Source of the DNA: Nocardia paucivorans NBRC 100373
GTDB taxonomy: Bacteria; Actinomycetota; Actinomycetes; Mycobacteriales; Mycobacteriaceae
Assembly: GCF_000308675.1 (NCBI RefSeq)
Contig: NZ_BAGE01000058.1
Coordinates: forward strand, 120,286 to 184,285
Length of the DNA stretch: 64,000 nucleotides
Direction: 5' to 3'
The translations under genes were made by a program, and so were the position numbers. The notes below the pieces were generated by a model, which was given only the letters and a program-made list of their open reading frames with translations, was not told where the DNA came from and did not search any database. Below, one piece after another: positions 49,508 to 58,533 of the stretch (within the stretch, counting starts at the first letter, position 1; every line of letters begins with the position of its first letter).

Positions 49508-50059
49508 TCAGCAGTGCTGAAAAAACGCCTTCACGAATGCGACGGACTGGTAGAGGTAGTCATAGGCCCACCGTGGCACCGACAATCTCGGCCGCGGATC
49601 GACGAACAGCGCCTCCCCGTCCCAACACTTGCCGAGAAGGTATCGGGCCCGCGTGATATGCGGGGTGAAGGTGACCACGATGACCCGCCGCCATCCGTGC
49701 GCGCGGGCCTGTTCGGCCAGGTAACCCACCTCGCCGGCCGTGGTCCGCGGCGCGGGGTCGAAACACACCACTTCGAAGTCGTAGGTATCGGCATAGGTAT
49801 CGGCATAGGTATCGGCGCAGAGCCAGTTGATCAGTCCGCTCGCACCCTCGTAGGGATCGGAGAGGAGCACCCTGGGCGCGTATCCGGCCCGGGCCAGACG
49901 CAAGGCGAGTTGCTCCCGCCCGTCGTGCGCGCCACCGAGCACCAGAATGGCGTCGGCGGGCGCGGGCTCGTCCGTACGGGGCGTGACATACACCGGCCAG
50001 AGCGCGGCCCCCGCCACCGCGACAACGGCGGCGAGCCCGAGCACGATCCGGCGAACCAT
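49508..50059 (-). CDS. YdcF/ElyC-type (DUF218) membrane-anchored protein with internal tandem repeat
   Basis: 183 residues. An N-terminal membrane anchor (VLGLAAVVAVAGAALWPVYV) precedes a DUF218 domain (PADAILVLGGAHDGREQLAL, GWRRVIVVTFTPHITRARYL). YdcF proteins are linked to cell-envelope assembly; biochemical role uncertain. A 36-bp tract encodes (TYAD)-type repeats inside the domain at ~82-93 (ADTYADTYADTYDF), where the family normally has a surface loop. Confidence 0.83.
   Translation of the reverse strand: MVRRIVLGLAAVVAVAGAALWPVYVTPRTDEPAPADAILVLGGAHDGREQLALRLARAGYAPRVLLSDPYEGASGLINWLCADTYADTYADTYDFEVVCFDPAPRTTAGEVGYLAEQARAHGWRRVIVVTFTPHITRARYLLGKCWDGEALFVDPRPRLSVPRWAYDYLYQSVAFVKAFFQHC
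49782..49817. repeat. Three 12-bp tandem units inside the YdcF gene
   Basis: TAGGTATCGGC(A/G) repeated three times, with a single final-base change, encoding repeated TYAD. The period is a multiple of three, so the frame is kept. Confidence 0.95.
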
Positions 50060-50312
50060 TGTGGGCAGATGCTACTTGCCGACCGGGAAAGTCCCGATCA
50101 CGCCATTGGCGCACGGCCGGATGGGTGTACGCGGGCAGAGGCACGCCGTAGAGTTTTCGAGAAATGTGGCCGGACCCCCACTCGATCGGTCCTGCCGCTG
50201 GTATCGATGTATCGATCGGTACTGTCGATATGGATACCTGGTTCGGGGCCGAGCCGGCACCGCTCGGTGCTGCGCTCCCCCACCGTGCAGCGAAATATGA
50301 GATGGGCAGCTG

Positions 50313-51641
50313 ATGAGTTCGGTACTGGGAGTGTCGGTGGGGGCGTGCTCCGTCCGACTGGCGCGCCCATACGACAATAGACCGCCCTCGTGGCGGCCCA
50401 CTCCGGAATCGTTCGATCTGCAGAGCATACCGATTTCGCCCGATAAGCAGGTCGAGGAGCTGGTGGCCGAGACCATCGGCGTGACATTCGAGACCGCCCC
50501 CGAAATCGCCGCCACCGCCATCGCCTATCGCGGCGACCAGCGCGCCAAGGCACTGCGTACAGCAATGGCCCGGCAACAACTCACCAATTACGAGCTGGTT
50601 CCCGAAGTCGGCGCCGCCATGGAATTCGCCGCGTGCTCCGACGAGTTTCGAGGCGTATCGACCCTGGTGGTATACGACCTGGGCAGCACCGGACTGTCGA
50701 TATCGGTGGCGGACCTGGTCTCCCGCACTATTCTGCACACCGAACGCACCAGCGATATCAGCGGCGACTACCTGGATTCCCTCATCCGGGAACAGCAGAT
50801 CAATGCGGGCCGCATCGCCCATCCCCAGGACCCCGGCCAGTTGGAGCAATTGGACGCGCTGTGCCGCGCAGCCAAGGAGCGGCTCGCAACACATACCGCG
50901 GTGGCGCTGCCCAGCGAACACGGTCTGGTCCTGCTCTCCCGGGAGAATTTCGAAGCCCTGATCGGTCTGGCGATCGAATCCTCGGCCCGCAGAACCGCCG
51001 AGGCGATCCGGCACGCCGAGCGTCCGGTGCAGGCCGTGCTGGCGATCGGCGGCGGCGCGCGTATCCCCTTGATCGGCCAGATATTGGGCCATCATCTCGG
51101 TCTTCCGGTGATCGTGCCCGAAGAGCCGGAAACGGTGACCGCGCGCGGCGCGGCCCTGCTCGCCCGTCCGGCGCGGCCGGCCCGCCCGACGGTCGAATCG
51201 ACGAGCCCCCCATACGACGAACGGCTGACCCCGTCATGGCTGTCGAGGCCGTCACCGAAGCGACAGGATCGCCGGGCGGTCAGTGGCGCGGTGCTCACCG
51301 TGACCGCGCTCGCCGCCGTGGCCGTGATCGGACTGGTTCTCGGTTACGGCTCCCAAGTTTTGGAGGAGGACTCCCACAGCAGCGGGGCAGACACCTCCGT
51401 ACCGCCGACCACACCGGGCCCCACCACCACAACGGCCGGTCCGCAACCGGTTGCGGTGACACCGACGGCCGGTGAGCACGCCCCCCTCGCCGAACCGCCG
51501 CCCCCGGTGCGTGAAGCGGAGAAACCCACTCCACCGCCCCCGCCGGGACCGAACACCATTGTGGTACCCGGTCTGCCGCCGGTCGTGGTCCCGACCATCC
51601 CGCTTCCCCCGTTTCCGTTCCCGCCCCCGCCGCCGCGCTGA
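50313..51641 (+). CDS. Hsp70-like membrane-anchored protein with proline-rich tail (second in window)
   Basis: 442 residues from ATG at 50313. Residues 1-295 resemble an Hsp70/actin-like ATPase more completely than the 35984 protein: phosphate-1-like LGVSVGACSVRLA, phosphate-2-like VVYDLGSTGLSISVADL, and adenosine-site-like VLAIGGGARIPLIGQILGHH followed by ARGAALLA. Then a membrane helix (SGAVLTVTALAAVAVIGLVL, ~330-350) and an extracytoplasmic P/T-rich end of about 90 residues. No substrate-binding domain. Its upstream 250 bp show no gene. Convergent with yibE, with stops 10 bp apart. Confidence 0.78.
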   Translation: MSSVLGVSVGACSVRLARPYDNRPPSWRPTPESFDLQSIPISPDKQVEELVAETIGVTFETAPEIAATAIAYRGDQRAKALRTAMARQQLTNYELVPEVGAAMEFAACSDEFRGVSTLVVYDLGSTGLSISVADLVSRTILHTERTSDISGDYLDSLIREQQINAGRIAHPQDPGQLEQLDALCRAAKERLATHTAVALPSEHGLVLLSRENFEALIGLAIESSARRTAEAIRHAERPVQAVLAIGGGARIPLIGQILGHHLGLPVIVPEEPETVTARGAALLARPARPARPTVESTSPPYDERLTPSWLSRPSPKRQDRRAVSGAVLTVTALAAVAVIGLVLGYGSQVLEEDSHSSGADTSVPPTTPGPTTTTAGPQPVAVTPTAGEHAPLAEPPPPVREAEKPTPPPPPGPNTIVVPGLPPVVVPTIPLPPFPFPPPPPR

Positions 51642-51651
51642 CCGGGTTGCG

Positions 51652-53235
51652 TCAACGCGGGTGGTGCGGCCCCGGCTCCGTCGGTCCGGGCCATTGCGAG
51701 CGCCGCCGCACCGCCGGGTTCTCCCCCGTGCGCGGCCACGATGGGACCTCCCTGGGGCGCGCCCGCTGCACGCCCGGATTCTCCCCGGTCCGCGGCCACT
51801 GCCCCCCTGCGCCGCGTTCGCCCGCCGGCCGCTGTTCGCGAGCTCCTTGCGGCGCCGGCCGTCCGGCCCGGGAGGCCGGCGGTGCCGATTTCTGCCGCGC
51901 CGCGGCATCCGATTTCTGCCGCGCCGCGGGAACCGATTTCTGCCGCGCCACAGAACCCGACCCGCTGCGGCGACGCGCTCCGACGGGAGGGGCGGGCTCG
52001 GTTCGCCCGGCCCCGAAAGGACGCGCGAGCAGTACCGCGATACCCGTGGTCAACGGCACCGAAAGCGTCAGGCAGATACCGCCGACGGCGGAGCGCGCGA
52101 TCTCGATGGCGACCGCGTCCCCGACCAGAACATCTCGGATCGAGCGGCCCGCCACGCTGAACAACAGCAACAACGGCAGTGCGCCACCGGCATAGGCGAG
52201 TACCAGCGTATAAACCGTGCTGGCGATATGGTCGCGGCCGACCCGCATCGCCGCCGCGAAGATCTCCGAACGGGATGCCTTCTCGTCCAGGGCGGCCAGC
52301 TCGAACGCCGCCGAGGCCTGGGTGATGGTCACATCGTTGAGCACACCCAGCGAGCCGATGATGAACCCGGCCAACAGCAGTCCGGTGATGCTGACATGCT
52401 CCAGATAGGTGGCCACATTGGTGTTCTGTTCCTCGGACAACCCGGTCAGGTGGGTCATCTCGATCGCCGCCCAGGACAGCACTGCCGCCACGACCATCGA
52501 GGTGAGCGTGCCGAGTAGAGCCGAACTGGTGCGCAGATTCACCCCGTGCGCCAAATACAGCACCGCGTACAGGATCAGCGAGCCGGACACCAGCGCCACC
52601 GGAACCGCCGGTTTACCGTCCAACAGCGCGGGCAGCAGGAACATCACCACCACCGCGAATGCGAATCCCAGCCCGATCAGCGCCCGTAGACCGCGCCAGC
52701 GAGCCACCACCACGATGACCAGGACGAAGACGGCGCCGATCAATGCGAGCGGCAACCCCCGGGCGAAGTCGTCGAACCCGTACAGAGGCGTGCCGGACGG
52801 ATCGGCCTGCCGGACGATGCGGATCTCATCACCCACCCGCAGATCCGGTTGCCCCGGGCTGGGTGATATCTCGAAGAGTGTGTGGTTGCCTCGGTGCGGT
52901 CCCGATTCGATCGAGATCAGGCTGCGGTGGCATTCGTAGGCGCTGATGGCAGGCGGTTCGGGCTCGTCGGGGAAGACGCGGCCCGTCGAGGGACTGCCGC
53001 ACGGCCCGATGTCCTGGCGGACCACGGTCCCCGCTTCGGTGACCATCGCACCACCGCCCGCGTGCTGCATGGGCAGCGGGATCTCGATGTTCTGGCGGCT
53101 CGGCCACAGCCAGATGGTGGCGATCACGATAACGACACCGATGACGACGAGAAGGCCGACGACGACCCGGGCCGCGGTCGCACCGATGGCGATCGGCCCC
53201 GAATGGTCGTGATGGTGGTGATGGTGGTCGCTCAC
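51652..53235 (-). CDS. YibE/F-like membrane protein with His-rich N-terminus and basic repeat tail
   Basis: 527 residues from GTG at 53235 (ATG at 53262 possible). The start is MSDHHHHHHDHSG, a native His6 in mixed CAC/CAT codons that could bind metal. An N-terminal helix (VVVGLLVVIGVVIVIATIWL), an extracytoplasmic domain with two cysteines, and about seven membrane helices follow (VLLSWAAIEMTHLTGLS, LLLAGFIIGSLGVLNDVTIT), as in the YibE/F family. The last ~100 residues are cytosolic and repetitive: ARQKS three times and WPRTGENP twice. YibE/F function is not established. The leader carries paired hairpins. Confidence 0.83.
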   Translation of the reverse strand: MSDHHHHHHDHSGPIAIGATAARVVVGLLVVIGVVIVIATIWLWPSRQNIEIPLPMQHAGGGAMVTEAGTVVRQDIGPCGSPSTGRVFPDEPEPPAISAYECHRSLISIESGPHRGNHTLFEISPSPGQPDLRVGDEIRIVRQADPSGTPLYGFDDFARGLPLALIGAVFVLVIVVVARWRGLRALIGLGFAFAVVVMFLLPALLDGKPAVPVALVSGSLILYAVLYLAHGVNLRTSSALLGTLTSMVVAAVLSWAAIEMTHLTGLSEEQNTNVATYLEHVSITGLLLAGFIIGSLGVLNDVTITQASAAFELAALDEKASRSEIFAAAMRVGRDHIASTVYTLVLAYAGGALPLLLLFSVAGRSIRDVLVGDAVAIEIARSAVGGICLTLSVPLTTGIAVLLARPFGAGRTEPAPPVGARRRSGSGSVARQKSVPAARQKSDAAARQKSAPPASRAGRPAPQGAREQRPAGERGAGGQWPRTGENPGVQRARPREVPSWPRTGENPAVRRRSQWPGPTEPGPHHPR

Positions 53236-53565
53236 GCCGGAGAGCCTACAAGGCCACTCCATGGGCCGGCGTATACGAGAAAACCACCGAAAGAGGAATA
53301 TCAGCAGTTCAAAAGGGGGTTTGAAAGGGGCGGCGGAGAGCAGGGGGATGTCTCCGCCGCCCGACAGGTTGGCGGCCCAGGGGGGTAGGCGGCCTAACCT
53401 GGACCAGGTTGCCCAGGGGGGGTAGACAACCCGGCCGGGCACTCGAAGTGCCGAAGCCCACTGTACACAAATAGCGCTCTTTCACGCCAGTACGTTTGCA
53501 AAAATGGTGTATATCCGTACGCGAGGTATGTTTTGCCCCCTGATTCCGTGGGGGTTCAACCGCTC
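53236..53565. other. Intergenic leader between aminotransferase and yibE
   Basis: 330 bp with no convincing ORF. From the aminotransferase side it holds a small hairpin GGCACT/AGTGCC at 53438-53452, two related G/C-loop hairpins at 53367-53431, and a relatively A/T-rich stretch before yibE. Confidence 0.7.
53367..53431 (-). promoter_or_regulatory. Tandem hairpins with identical C-rich loops (possible RNA regulatory element)
   Basis: On the yibE strand, two hairpins in a row: 53431-53407 with stem GGTTG/CAACC and 53399-53367 with stem GGTT(A)GGC/GCCAACC. Both loops contain CTACCCCCC(C)TGGG, although the stems differ. A constant loop on changing stems, repeated with a 7-nt spacer, is typical of structured RNA or paired protein sites. 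No known riboswitch recognised. Confidence 0.45.
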
Positions 53566-54819
53566 TTACTGGCGGTAACTCGCGAGAAAATTACCGAAAC
53601 GCTCGATCGCCACCGCCAGATCACGCGCCCACGGCAGGGTAACGATCCGCAGATGATCGTGATGCGGCCAGTTGAACCCGGTGCCCTGCACCATCAGGAT
53701 CTTCTCCTGTAACAACAGGTCCAGCACCAGCTTCGCATCGTCGTGGATCTCGTATACCTCCGGATCCAACCGCGGGAACGCGTACAGCGCCCCCCGCGGC
53801 TTCACACACGACACCCCGGGAATCATGTTCAACTTCTCCCAGGCGACATCGCGCTGCTCCAACAGCCGCCCGCCGGGCAGGATCAACTCGTTGATGCTCT
53901 GATGACCACCCAACGCCACCTGAATGGCGTGCTGCGCCGGCACATTCGGACACAGCCGCGACGAGGCGAGTAGATCGATACCCTCCAGGAACCCGGCCGC
54001 ATGGTCCTTCGGTCCGGTGATCACCAACCATCCGGAGCGGTACCCCGCCACCCGATAGGCCTTGGACAGACCGTTGAAGGTCAGGCACAGCAGGTCCGGG
54101 GCCAAGGTCGCCAAGGAGATGTGCTTGGCATCGTCGTAGAGGATCTTGTCGTAGATCTCGTCGGCCAGCAGCAGCAGTCGGTGCTTACGGGCCAGATCCA
54201 CCAACTCCTGCAATACCTCCGCCGAATACACCGCACCGGTCGGGTTGTTGGGGTTGATCACCAGCAACGCCTTGGTGTTCTCGGTGATCTTCGATTCGAT
54301 ATCGGCGATATCGGGCTGCCAGCCATTGGCCTCGTCGCACATATAGTGCACGGGGGTACCGCCGGCCAGACTGGTCATGGCGGTCCACAGCGGATAGTCC
54401 GGAGCCGGGATCAGCACCTCGTCGCCATTGTCCAGCAGCGCCTGCATGGTGATGGTGATCAGCTCCGAGACACCATTGCCCAGGTAGACGCTGTCCACAT
54501 CCAGCTCCGGGAAGCCGGGCACCAGTTCGTAACGGGTGACGATGGCGCGCCGCGCGGAGAGTATGCCCTTGGAATCGGAATAGCCCTGGGCATGCGGCAG
54601 GGCGGCGATCATATCGCGCATGATCACATCGGGCGCCTCGAAACCGAACGGGGCCGGATTGCCGATGTTCAGTTTCAGGATGCGATGCCCCTCGGCCTCC
54701 AACCGCGCCGCATGCGCGTGTACCGGCCCCCGGATCTCGTAGACGACGTTCTGGAGCTTCTTGGACTGCTCCAGAACCCGCGGCGATGGACGATGCTGGC
54801 CGATGCTCACCTGCTCCAT
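53566..54819 (-). CDS. PLP-dependent aminotransferase (AspC/AlaA type)
   Basis: 417 residues. Fold-type I class I aminotransferase: LVINPNNPTGAVYS, the PLP lysine in FNGLSKAYRVAGYRSGW, and a final ILMVQGTGFNWPHHDHLRI, typical of the E. coli AlaA/Rv0337c-like group, which mainly transfers the amino group of alanine/glutamate to pyruvate or 2-oxoglutarate. In mycobacteria this gene adjoins the Rv0338c Fe-S gene; here several genes separate them. Start ATG at 54819. Confidence 0.92.
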   Translation of the reverse strand: MEQVSIGQHRPSPRVLEQSKKLQNVVYEIRGPVHAHAARLEAEGHRILKLNIGNPAPFGFEAPDVIMRDMIAALPHAQGYSDSKGILSARRAIVTRYELVPGFPELDVDSVYLGNGVSELITITMQALLDNGDEVLIPAPDYPLWTAMTSLAGGTPVHYMCDEANGWQPDIADIESKITENTKALLVINPNNPTGAVYSAEVLQELVDLARKHRLLLLADEIYDKILYDDAKHISLATLAPDLLCLTFNGLSKAYRVAGYRSGWLVITGPKDHAAGFLEGIDLLASSRLCPNVPAQHAIQVALGGHQSINELILPGGRLLEQRDVAWEKLNMIPGVSCVKPRGALYAFPRLDPEVYEIHDDAKLVLDLLLQEKILMVQGTGFNWPHHDHLRIVTLPWARDLAVAIERFGNFLASYRQ

Positions 54820-54874
54820 GGTGCCACTTGACCCGCCGGTAGCTTTCCAGCGGTATACGGCGCTGTCGCTCCGA

Positions 54875-56281
54875 TCACTCCGGCGTCCGGCTACCCCGGG
54901 CCGGTGGTAGCCCCCGCGCCGCGGTGGCGCCGCAGAACTCCTCGATCCGCTCGTCCAATGCCCGCGCCTCCGCCGCCCCGCGAAACGCCGGTGCGCAGAT
55001 CCGCTGTCGCAGACCGGTCAACCGCTCCTCCAGTTGGGCGATGCGTTTGTCCTCGTCGAGATCGAGCACCGGCCGCAACGCCTCGGTGGCGCCGTCGAGG
55101 CTGCCGTTGATCAGGTGCGCGGCCGCCGAATCGACCCGGGCCAACGACTCGGCGCCGTAGGAACGCTGCCGGGACGGTCCGCTCGTGTACAGCTCTATCG
55201 TGCGCCGGGTGGCCTCCAGGGCCGGTTCGGCCATCTCCAGATGGATATAGGTGGCGCCCGCGTAGTAGCCCGCCTTCGCTTCGGGAAAGCCGAACACGCC
55301 GCCCACCCCGTCGTGCAGACTGTCCACAGCCGACCGACCGCGGGCCTCCTCGGCGGCTCGAATGCACCGTTCGGTCTCGGAGACGCTGCCGATCCTGGAC
55401 CAGATACGGGCCTCGATACTGTGCAGCCGCACGGCGGCCGTCGCCGAATCGGCGTACTGCTGTCCGCTCTGCGCCAACTGCAGTGCCCGATGCGGCCGCT
55501 CCGACCAGTATTCGATGAGCGCGTGCATACCTCGCGTCCAGGCGCGCAGACCATTGTGTCCACACAGTTCGGCATATGCCCAGGCGGCCCGGATCTGCTC
55601 ACCGGCGGCATCCAGATAGCCCAGATCGGTGCTGGCATTGGCGAGCAACCCCGACAGTGTGCCCGCCAGCAAATACAGGTGACTGGTGTCGGCCGGCCGT
55701 TGATGCCCCTCCAACAGTCGGTAGACCCGACGGCGAACCCGCAGCATCTCCACCATCATCGGCATCGGCGGAATATGCACGTAGTCGTTGGCGATACGGG
55801 CGACATCGGCATCGAGCTGCTCCAGCGTGGCGGCACCGACATTGGTGCTCTCGGCCTTCTCCGCGTGTTCGCTCGCCTCGTGGGCAGCCGCCATGATCAG
55901 ATCCCTCTCCGAAATCGCTACTGACGCATCACCTCGCACCGCACCGGAATCGATGAGGGCCAAGAGTTCGGCATCGCTGGAATAACCGTTGCGCGACCGG
56001 GACCGCGCGGCGCCGGTCGGTGAATCGGCAGCGGAGGCCGTCGGCGCGGCGGTCAATTCCGCGAACCGCGCCTGCACGATCTCGTCGGACCGCGCCAAAC
56101 AGGTATCGAGAGCGGCCTGGTTGACCGGACGCGGATGAATCCTTTCCCCACCGGCCTCCCATTTGGACACCAGACGTTCGTGCACACCCAGGTGCGCGGC
56201 GAATTCGCGGATACTCATCCGCTTGGCCTCACGCAGCGCCCGAGCCTGCCTACCGGACCATTGGCCGACCACGTTTGTCAT
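54875..56281 (-). CDS. XRE-family transcriptional regulator with large C-terminal TPR-like domain
   Basis: 468 residues from ATG at 56281. N-terminal Cro/C1-type helix-turn-helix (REAKRMSIREFAAHLGVHER LVSKWEAGG, ~12-45), then a ~340-residue helical region with repeated aromatic/Ala pattern (AWAYAELCGHNGLRAWTRG, YIHLEMAEPALEATRRTIEL) resembling TPRs, as in actinobacterial regulators for development or secondary metabolism. It is divergent from the small gene at 56456, a pairing often seen for such regulators. Ligand and targets unknown. Confidence 0.82.
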   Translation of the reverse strand: MTNVVGQWSGRQARALREAKRMSIREFAAHLGVHERLVSKWEAGGERIHPRPVNQAALDTCLARSDEIVQARFAELTAAPTASAADSPTGAARSRSRNGYSSDAELLALIDSGAVRGDASVAISERDLIMAAAHEASEHAEKAESTNVGAATLEQLDADVARIANDYVHIPPMPMMVEMLRVRRRVYRLLEGHQRPADTSHLYLLAGTLSGLLANASTDLGYLDAAGEQIRAAWAYAELCGHNGLRAWTRGMHALIEYWSERPHRALQLAQSGQQYADSATAAVRLHSIEARIWSRIGSVSETERCIRAAEEARGRSAVDSLHDGVGGVFGFPEAKAGYYAGATYIHLEMAEPALEATRRTIELYTSGPSRQRSYGAESLARVDSAAAHLINGSLDGATEALRPVLDLDEDKRIAQLEERLTGLRQRICAPAFRGAAEARALDERIEEFCGATAARGLPPARGSRTPE

Positions 56282-56455
56282 CCCTTCGAACGATTTCCCT
56301 TCCAGAGTACGAGTGGTTTGTGAGATCAACCACAAGCTTCGGTGTCATATCGTGCTCGGGCAGCGCAATGGCAGTAAAAGGCGGGCAGACGGGCGATTCC
56401 GGCACACCGGTGTTGCCGCCATCCTGGAAGCAGGAGCCGAAACGCGGACGGTTCC

Positions 56456-56950
56456 GTGCCGACCGCCACTCTGCAACGCCTGCCAGGCAAGGGGTTTCAC
56501 GTGAACGTGGAAAAGCTCAGAACGGTTGACGACTGGGCCGCCTACTACCGTCACGAATTCGGACTACCCGTCGCCGAACGCGCGGGATTCGTCATGCTGC
56601 CCGTCACCGACCGCGTATGCGTCGTCCATCTCCCCACGGCGCACGCGGAAAAGACGCGCTCCCTGCTGGATTCACAAGACATCCGAGTTCCCCTGCTGGC
56701 CAGGAAGGTTCGCTGGAGTTTCCTGGCCCACCCCGACCGTAGGCCGAATCCGGATGTGGTAAGGATGCTCGACCGCATCGGTATCGGCGTCCCCGGAGTG
56801 GGCAGCGCCCTGATGCTACCGACCGGACTCGGACGCTGGAACAGGGAAGGATGCCACTGGATCGTCCCACCCGACCGGGACGGGCTGCTGCCCCCGCTGT
56901 CCGCGGTGGTCAACGCGGCCCTCATGGTCGGTGGCGCCGACCCGCACTGA
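56456..56950 (+). CDS. Uncharacterised protein, divergent from the XRE regulator (Prim-Pol-like?)
   Basis: 164 residues from GTG at 56456, or 149 from GTG at 56501, which has a better AAGGGG site seven bases upstream. It shows two features that recall bifunctional DNA primase/polymerase N-terminal domains: WAAYYRHEFGLPV near the start and ALMLPTGLGRWNREGCHWIV later; the catalytic acids of that family were not identified, so this is only a resemblance. Probably regulated by the divergent XRE gene. Confidence 0.6.
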   Translation: MPTATLQRLPGKGFHVNVEKLRTVDDWAAYYRHEFGLPVAERAGFVMLPVTDRVCVVHLPTAHAEKTRSLLDSQDIRVPLLARKVRWSFLAHPDRRPNPDVVRMLDRIGIGVPGVGSALMLPTGLGRWNREGCHWIVPPDRDGLLPPLSAVVNAALMVGGADPH

Positions 56951-56975
56951 GACGGGGATGGACGTGGTCCGGCTG

Positions 56976-57548
56976 CTACCCGGTCACCGGGAAGTTCAGG
57001 TATGCCCGGGAAGGGGTCGGACCACGTTGTCCCTGATATTTCGACCCGGCCGCCGCACTCCCGTATGGGTGCTGCGCCGGACTCGTCAACCGGAACAGAC
57101 ACAGTTGACCGATCTTCATCCCCGGCCACAGGGTGATCGGCAGATTCGCCACATTGGACAGCTCCAGCGTGATGTGGCCGCTGAACCCCGGGTCGATGAA
57201 CCCCGCCGTGGAATGCGTGAGCAGCCCCAACCGGCCGAGACTGGACTTGCCCTCCAACCGACCCGCCAGATCGTCGGGCAGGGTGCACACCTCCAACGTG
57301 GACCCGAGCACGAACTCGCCCGGGTGTAGCACGAACGGCTCACCCTCCGCTGGTTCCACCAGGCTGGTCAGCTCGTCCTGACGTTGGGCCGGATCGATAT
57401 GGGTGTAGCGGGTGTTGTTGAAGACCCGGAACATCCGATCCAGCCGCACATCGATACTGGACGGCTGCACCAAATTATCCGCGAAGGGCTCGAGCGCGAG
57501 ACGCCCCGCGGCGATCTCCGCCCGGATATCACGATCGGAAAGCAGCAC
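56976..57548 (-). CDS. dcd: dCTP deaminase (bifunctional dCTP deaminase/dUTPase type)
   Basis: 190 residues from GTG at 57548, the exact length of the mycobacterial enzyme, to which the sequence is nearly collinear from memory (LLSDRDIRAEIAAGRLALEP, VQPSSIDVRLDRMFRVFNNT). Motifs EGKSSLGRLGLLTHSTAG and IDPGFSGHITLELSN carry the catalytic Glu and the nucleotide loop. Makes dUMP for thymidylate synthesis. A tRNA-Gly gene lies ~900 bp away, as in mycobacteria. Confidence 0.97.
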   Translation of the reverse strand: MLLSDRDIRAEIAAGRLALEPFADNLVQPSSIDVRLDRMFRVFNNTRYTHIDPAQRQDELTSLVEPAEGEPFVLHPGEFVLGSTLEVCTLPDDLAGRLEGKSSLGRLGLLTHSTAGFIDPGFSGHITLELSNVANLPITLWPGMKIGQLCLFRLTSPAQHPYGSAAAGSKYQGQRGPTPSRAYLNFPVTG

Positions 57549-57771
57549 GTGGATGAGCGTAGCGCCCGCTCGTCCCGGCTCCGCAGCCGCGCTCGCCACC
57601 TTCCTCGCACCGCCCGGCCGCCGTGAGACCGCCACCACGGCCGGCTCGGCCTCTCCCGGGGCAACCGCGCCGTGAAAGTCGCGCCCCTGCGCGAGAAGGA
57701 CCTGCCCCCGGTCGGGCGCCGAGGCGGGTTGCGGGCAGACCACCGGCCCGCGACCCGCCTCGCGTCACGGC

Positions 57772-58314
57772 CTAATCGAGTCGATAGGTCAGCTGGGCGA
57801 ACCGCCCCATCCGGGCGACATCGACAAGTCTCATCCGCGCCGACAGAATCCGACGCGGTAGCAGCGGCGCACCGCCGCCCAGTGTTACCGGCGCGACGCC
57901 CGCAATGATCTCGTCGAGCAGTCCCGCATCGGCGAACTGCCCGGCCAGGTCGCCGCCGCCGACCACCCAGATGTTCCGCGCACCCGCTGCCTCCGCCATC
58001 CGCTTGTGCACCTGTTCGACATCACCGGATACGAAATGCAGATTCGCACCCGGAATCGGGGGCAGCTCACGATGGGTGAACACCCAGCACGGGAGGTCGC
58101 CGTAATTCTGTTTCCAGTCCTGTGTCGACTCATTCGCGACGATCCACTCATAGGTGGTCGCCCCCATGCACATGGCGCCGACTTCGCTCAGGAACCGGGA
58201 GATATCCGACTCGGCGCTGCCGTCGTCGGCGATTTCGAGCAACCAGTCGAGGGAGTTGTCCGAGTCGGCGATATACCCATCCAGGCTGGTCGCGGTGTAG
58301 TACTGAGTTCGCAT
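57772..58314 (-). CDS. Dihydrofolate-reductase-like (RibD C-terminal) family protein
   Basis: 180 residues from ATG at 58314. DHFR-like fold of the RibD_C family: YYTATSLDGYIADSDNSLDW, MCMGATTYEW, and NIWVVGGGDLAGQFADAGLL (NADPH loop). Not the housekeeping FolA; such stand-alone proteins reduce unknown pteridine or other small substrates. 224 bp of separate leader to the dcd gene. Confidence 0.87.
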   Translation of the reverse strand: MRTQYYTATSLDGYIADSDNSLDWLLEIADDGSAESDISRFLSEVGAMCMGATTYEWIVANESTQDWKQNYGDLPCWVFTHRELPPIPGANLHFVSGDVEQVHKRMAEAAGARNIWVVGGGDLAGQFADAGLLDEIIAGVAPVTLGGGAPLLPRRILSARMRLVDVARMGRFAQLTYRLD

Positions 58315-58459
58315 GCCATCATCGTGTCGGCCGACCGTGACATCCTCTGTCAGGTTTGTCGGTACTCCGGAAACAATGCGGCACTCCGCGGAATCAATCG
58401 GGGTTTCACACAGGGAGGTCCACTCTGCTATGCTCCCCATCGCCCCCAGTGCGGGCGCT

Positions 58460-58533
58460 GCCGATGTAGTTCAATGGTAGAACATCAGCTTCCCAAGCTG
58501 AGAGCGCGGGTTCGATTCCCGTCATCGGCTCCA
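58460..58533 (+). tRNA. tRNA-Gly (anticodon CCC)
   Basis: A complete cloverleaf: acceptor GCCGATG/CATCGGC, D arm with GTTCAATGGTAGAAC, anticodon stem TCAGC/GCTGA with loop TTCCCAA giving anticodon CCC, T arm GCGGGTTCGATTCCCGT. CCA is encoded at 58531-58533. It reads GGG codons, common in this high-GC genome. dcd lies close by. Confidence 0.96.

Noticed and set aside
53206..53235. His6-like start of the YibE protein as possible cloning-tag contamination
   Set aside because: Codons are a native CAC/CAT mix, and both sides continue natural sequence with a GTG start; no linker or vector sequence.
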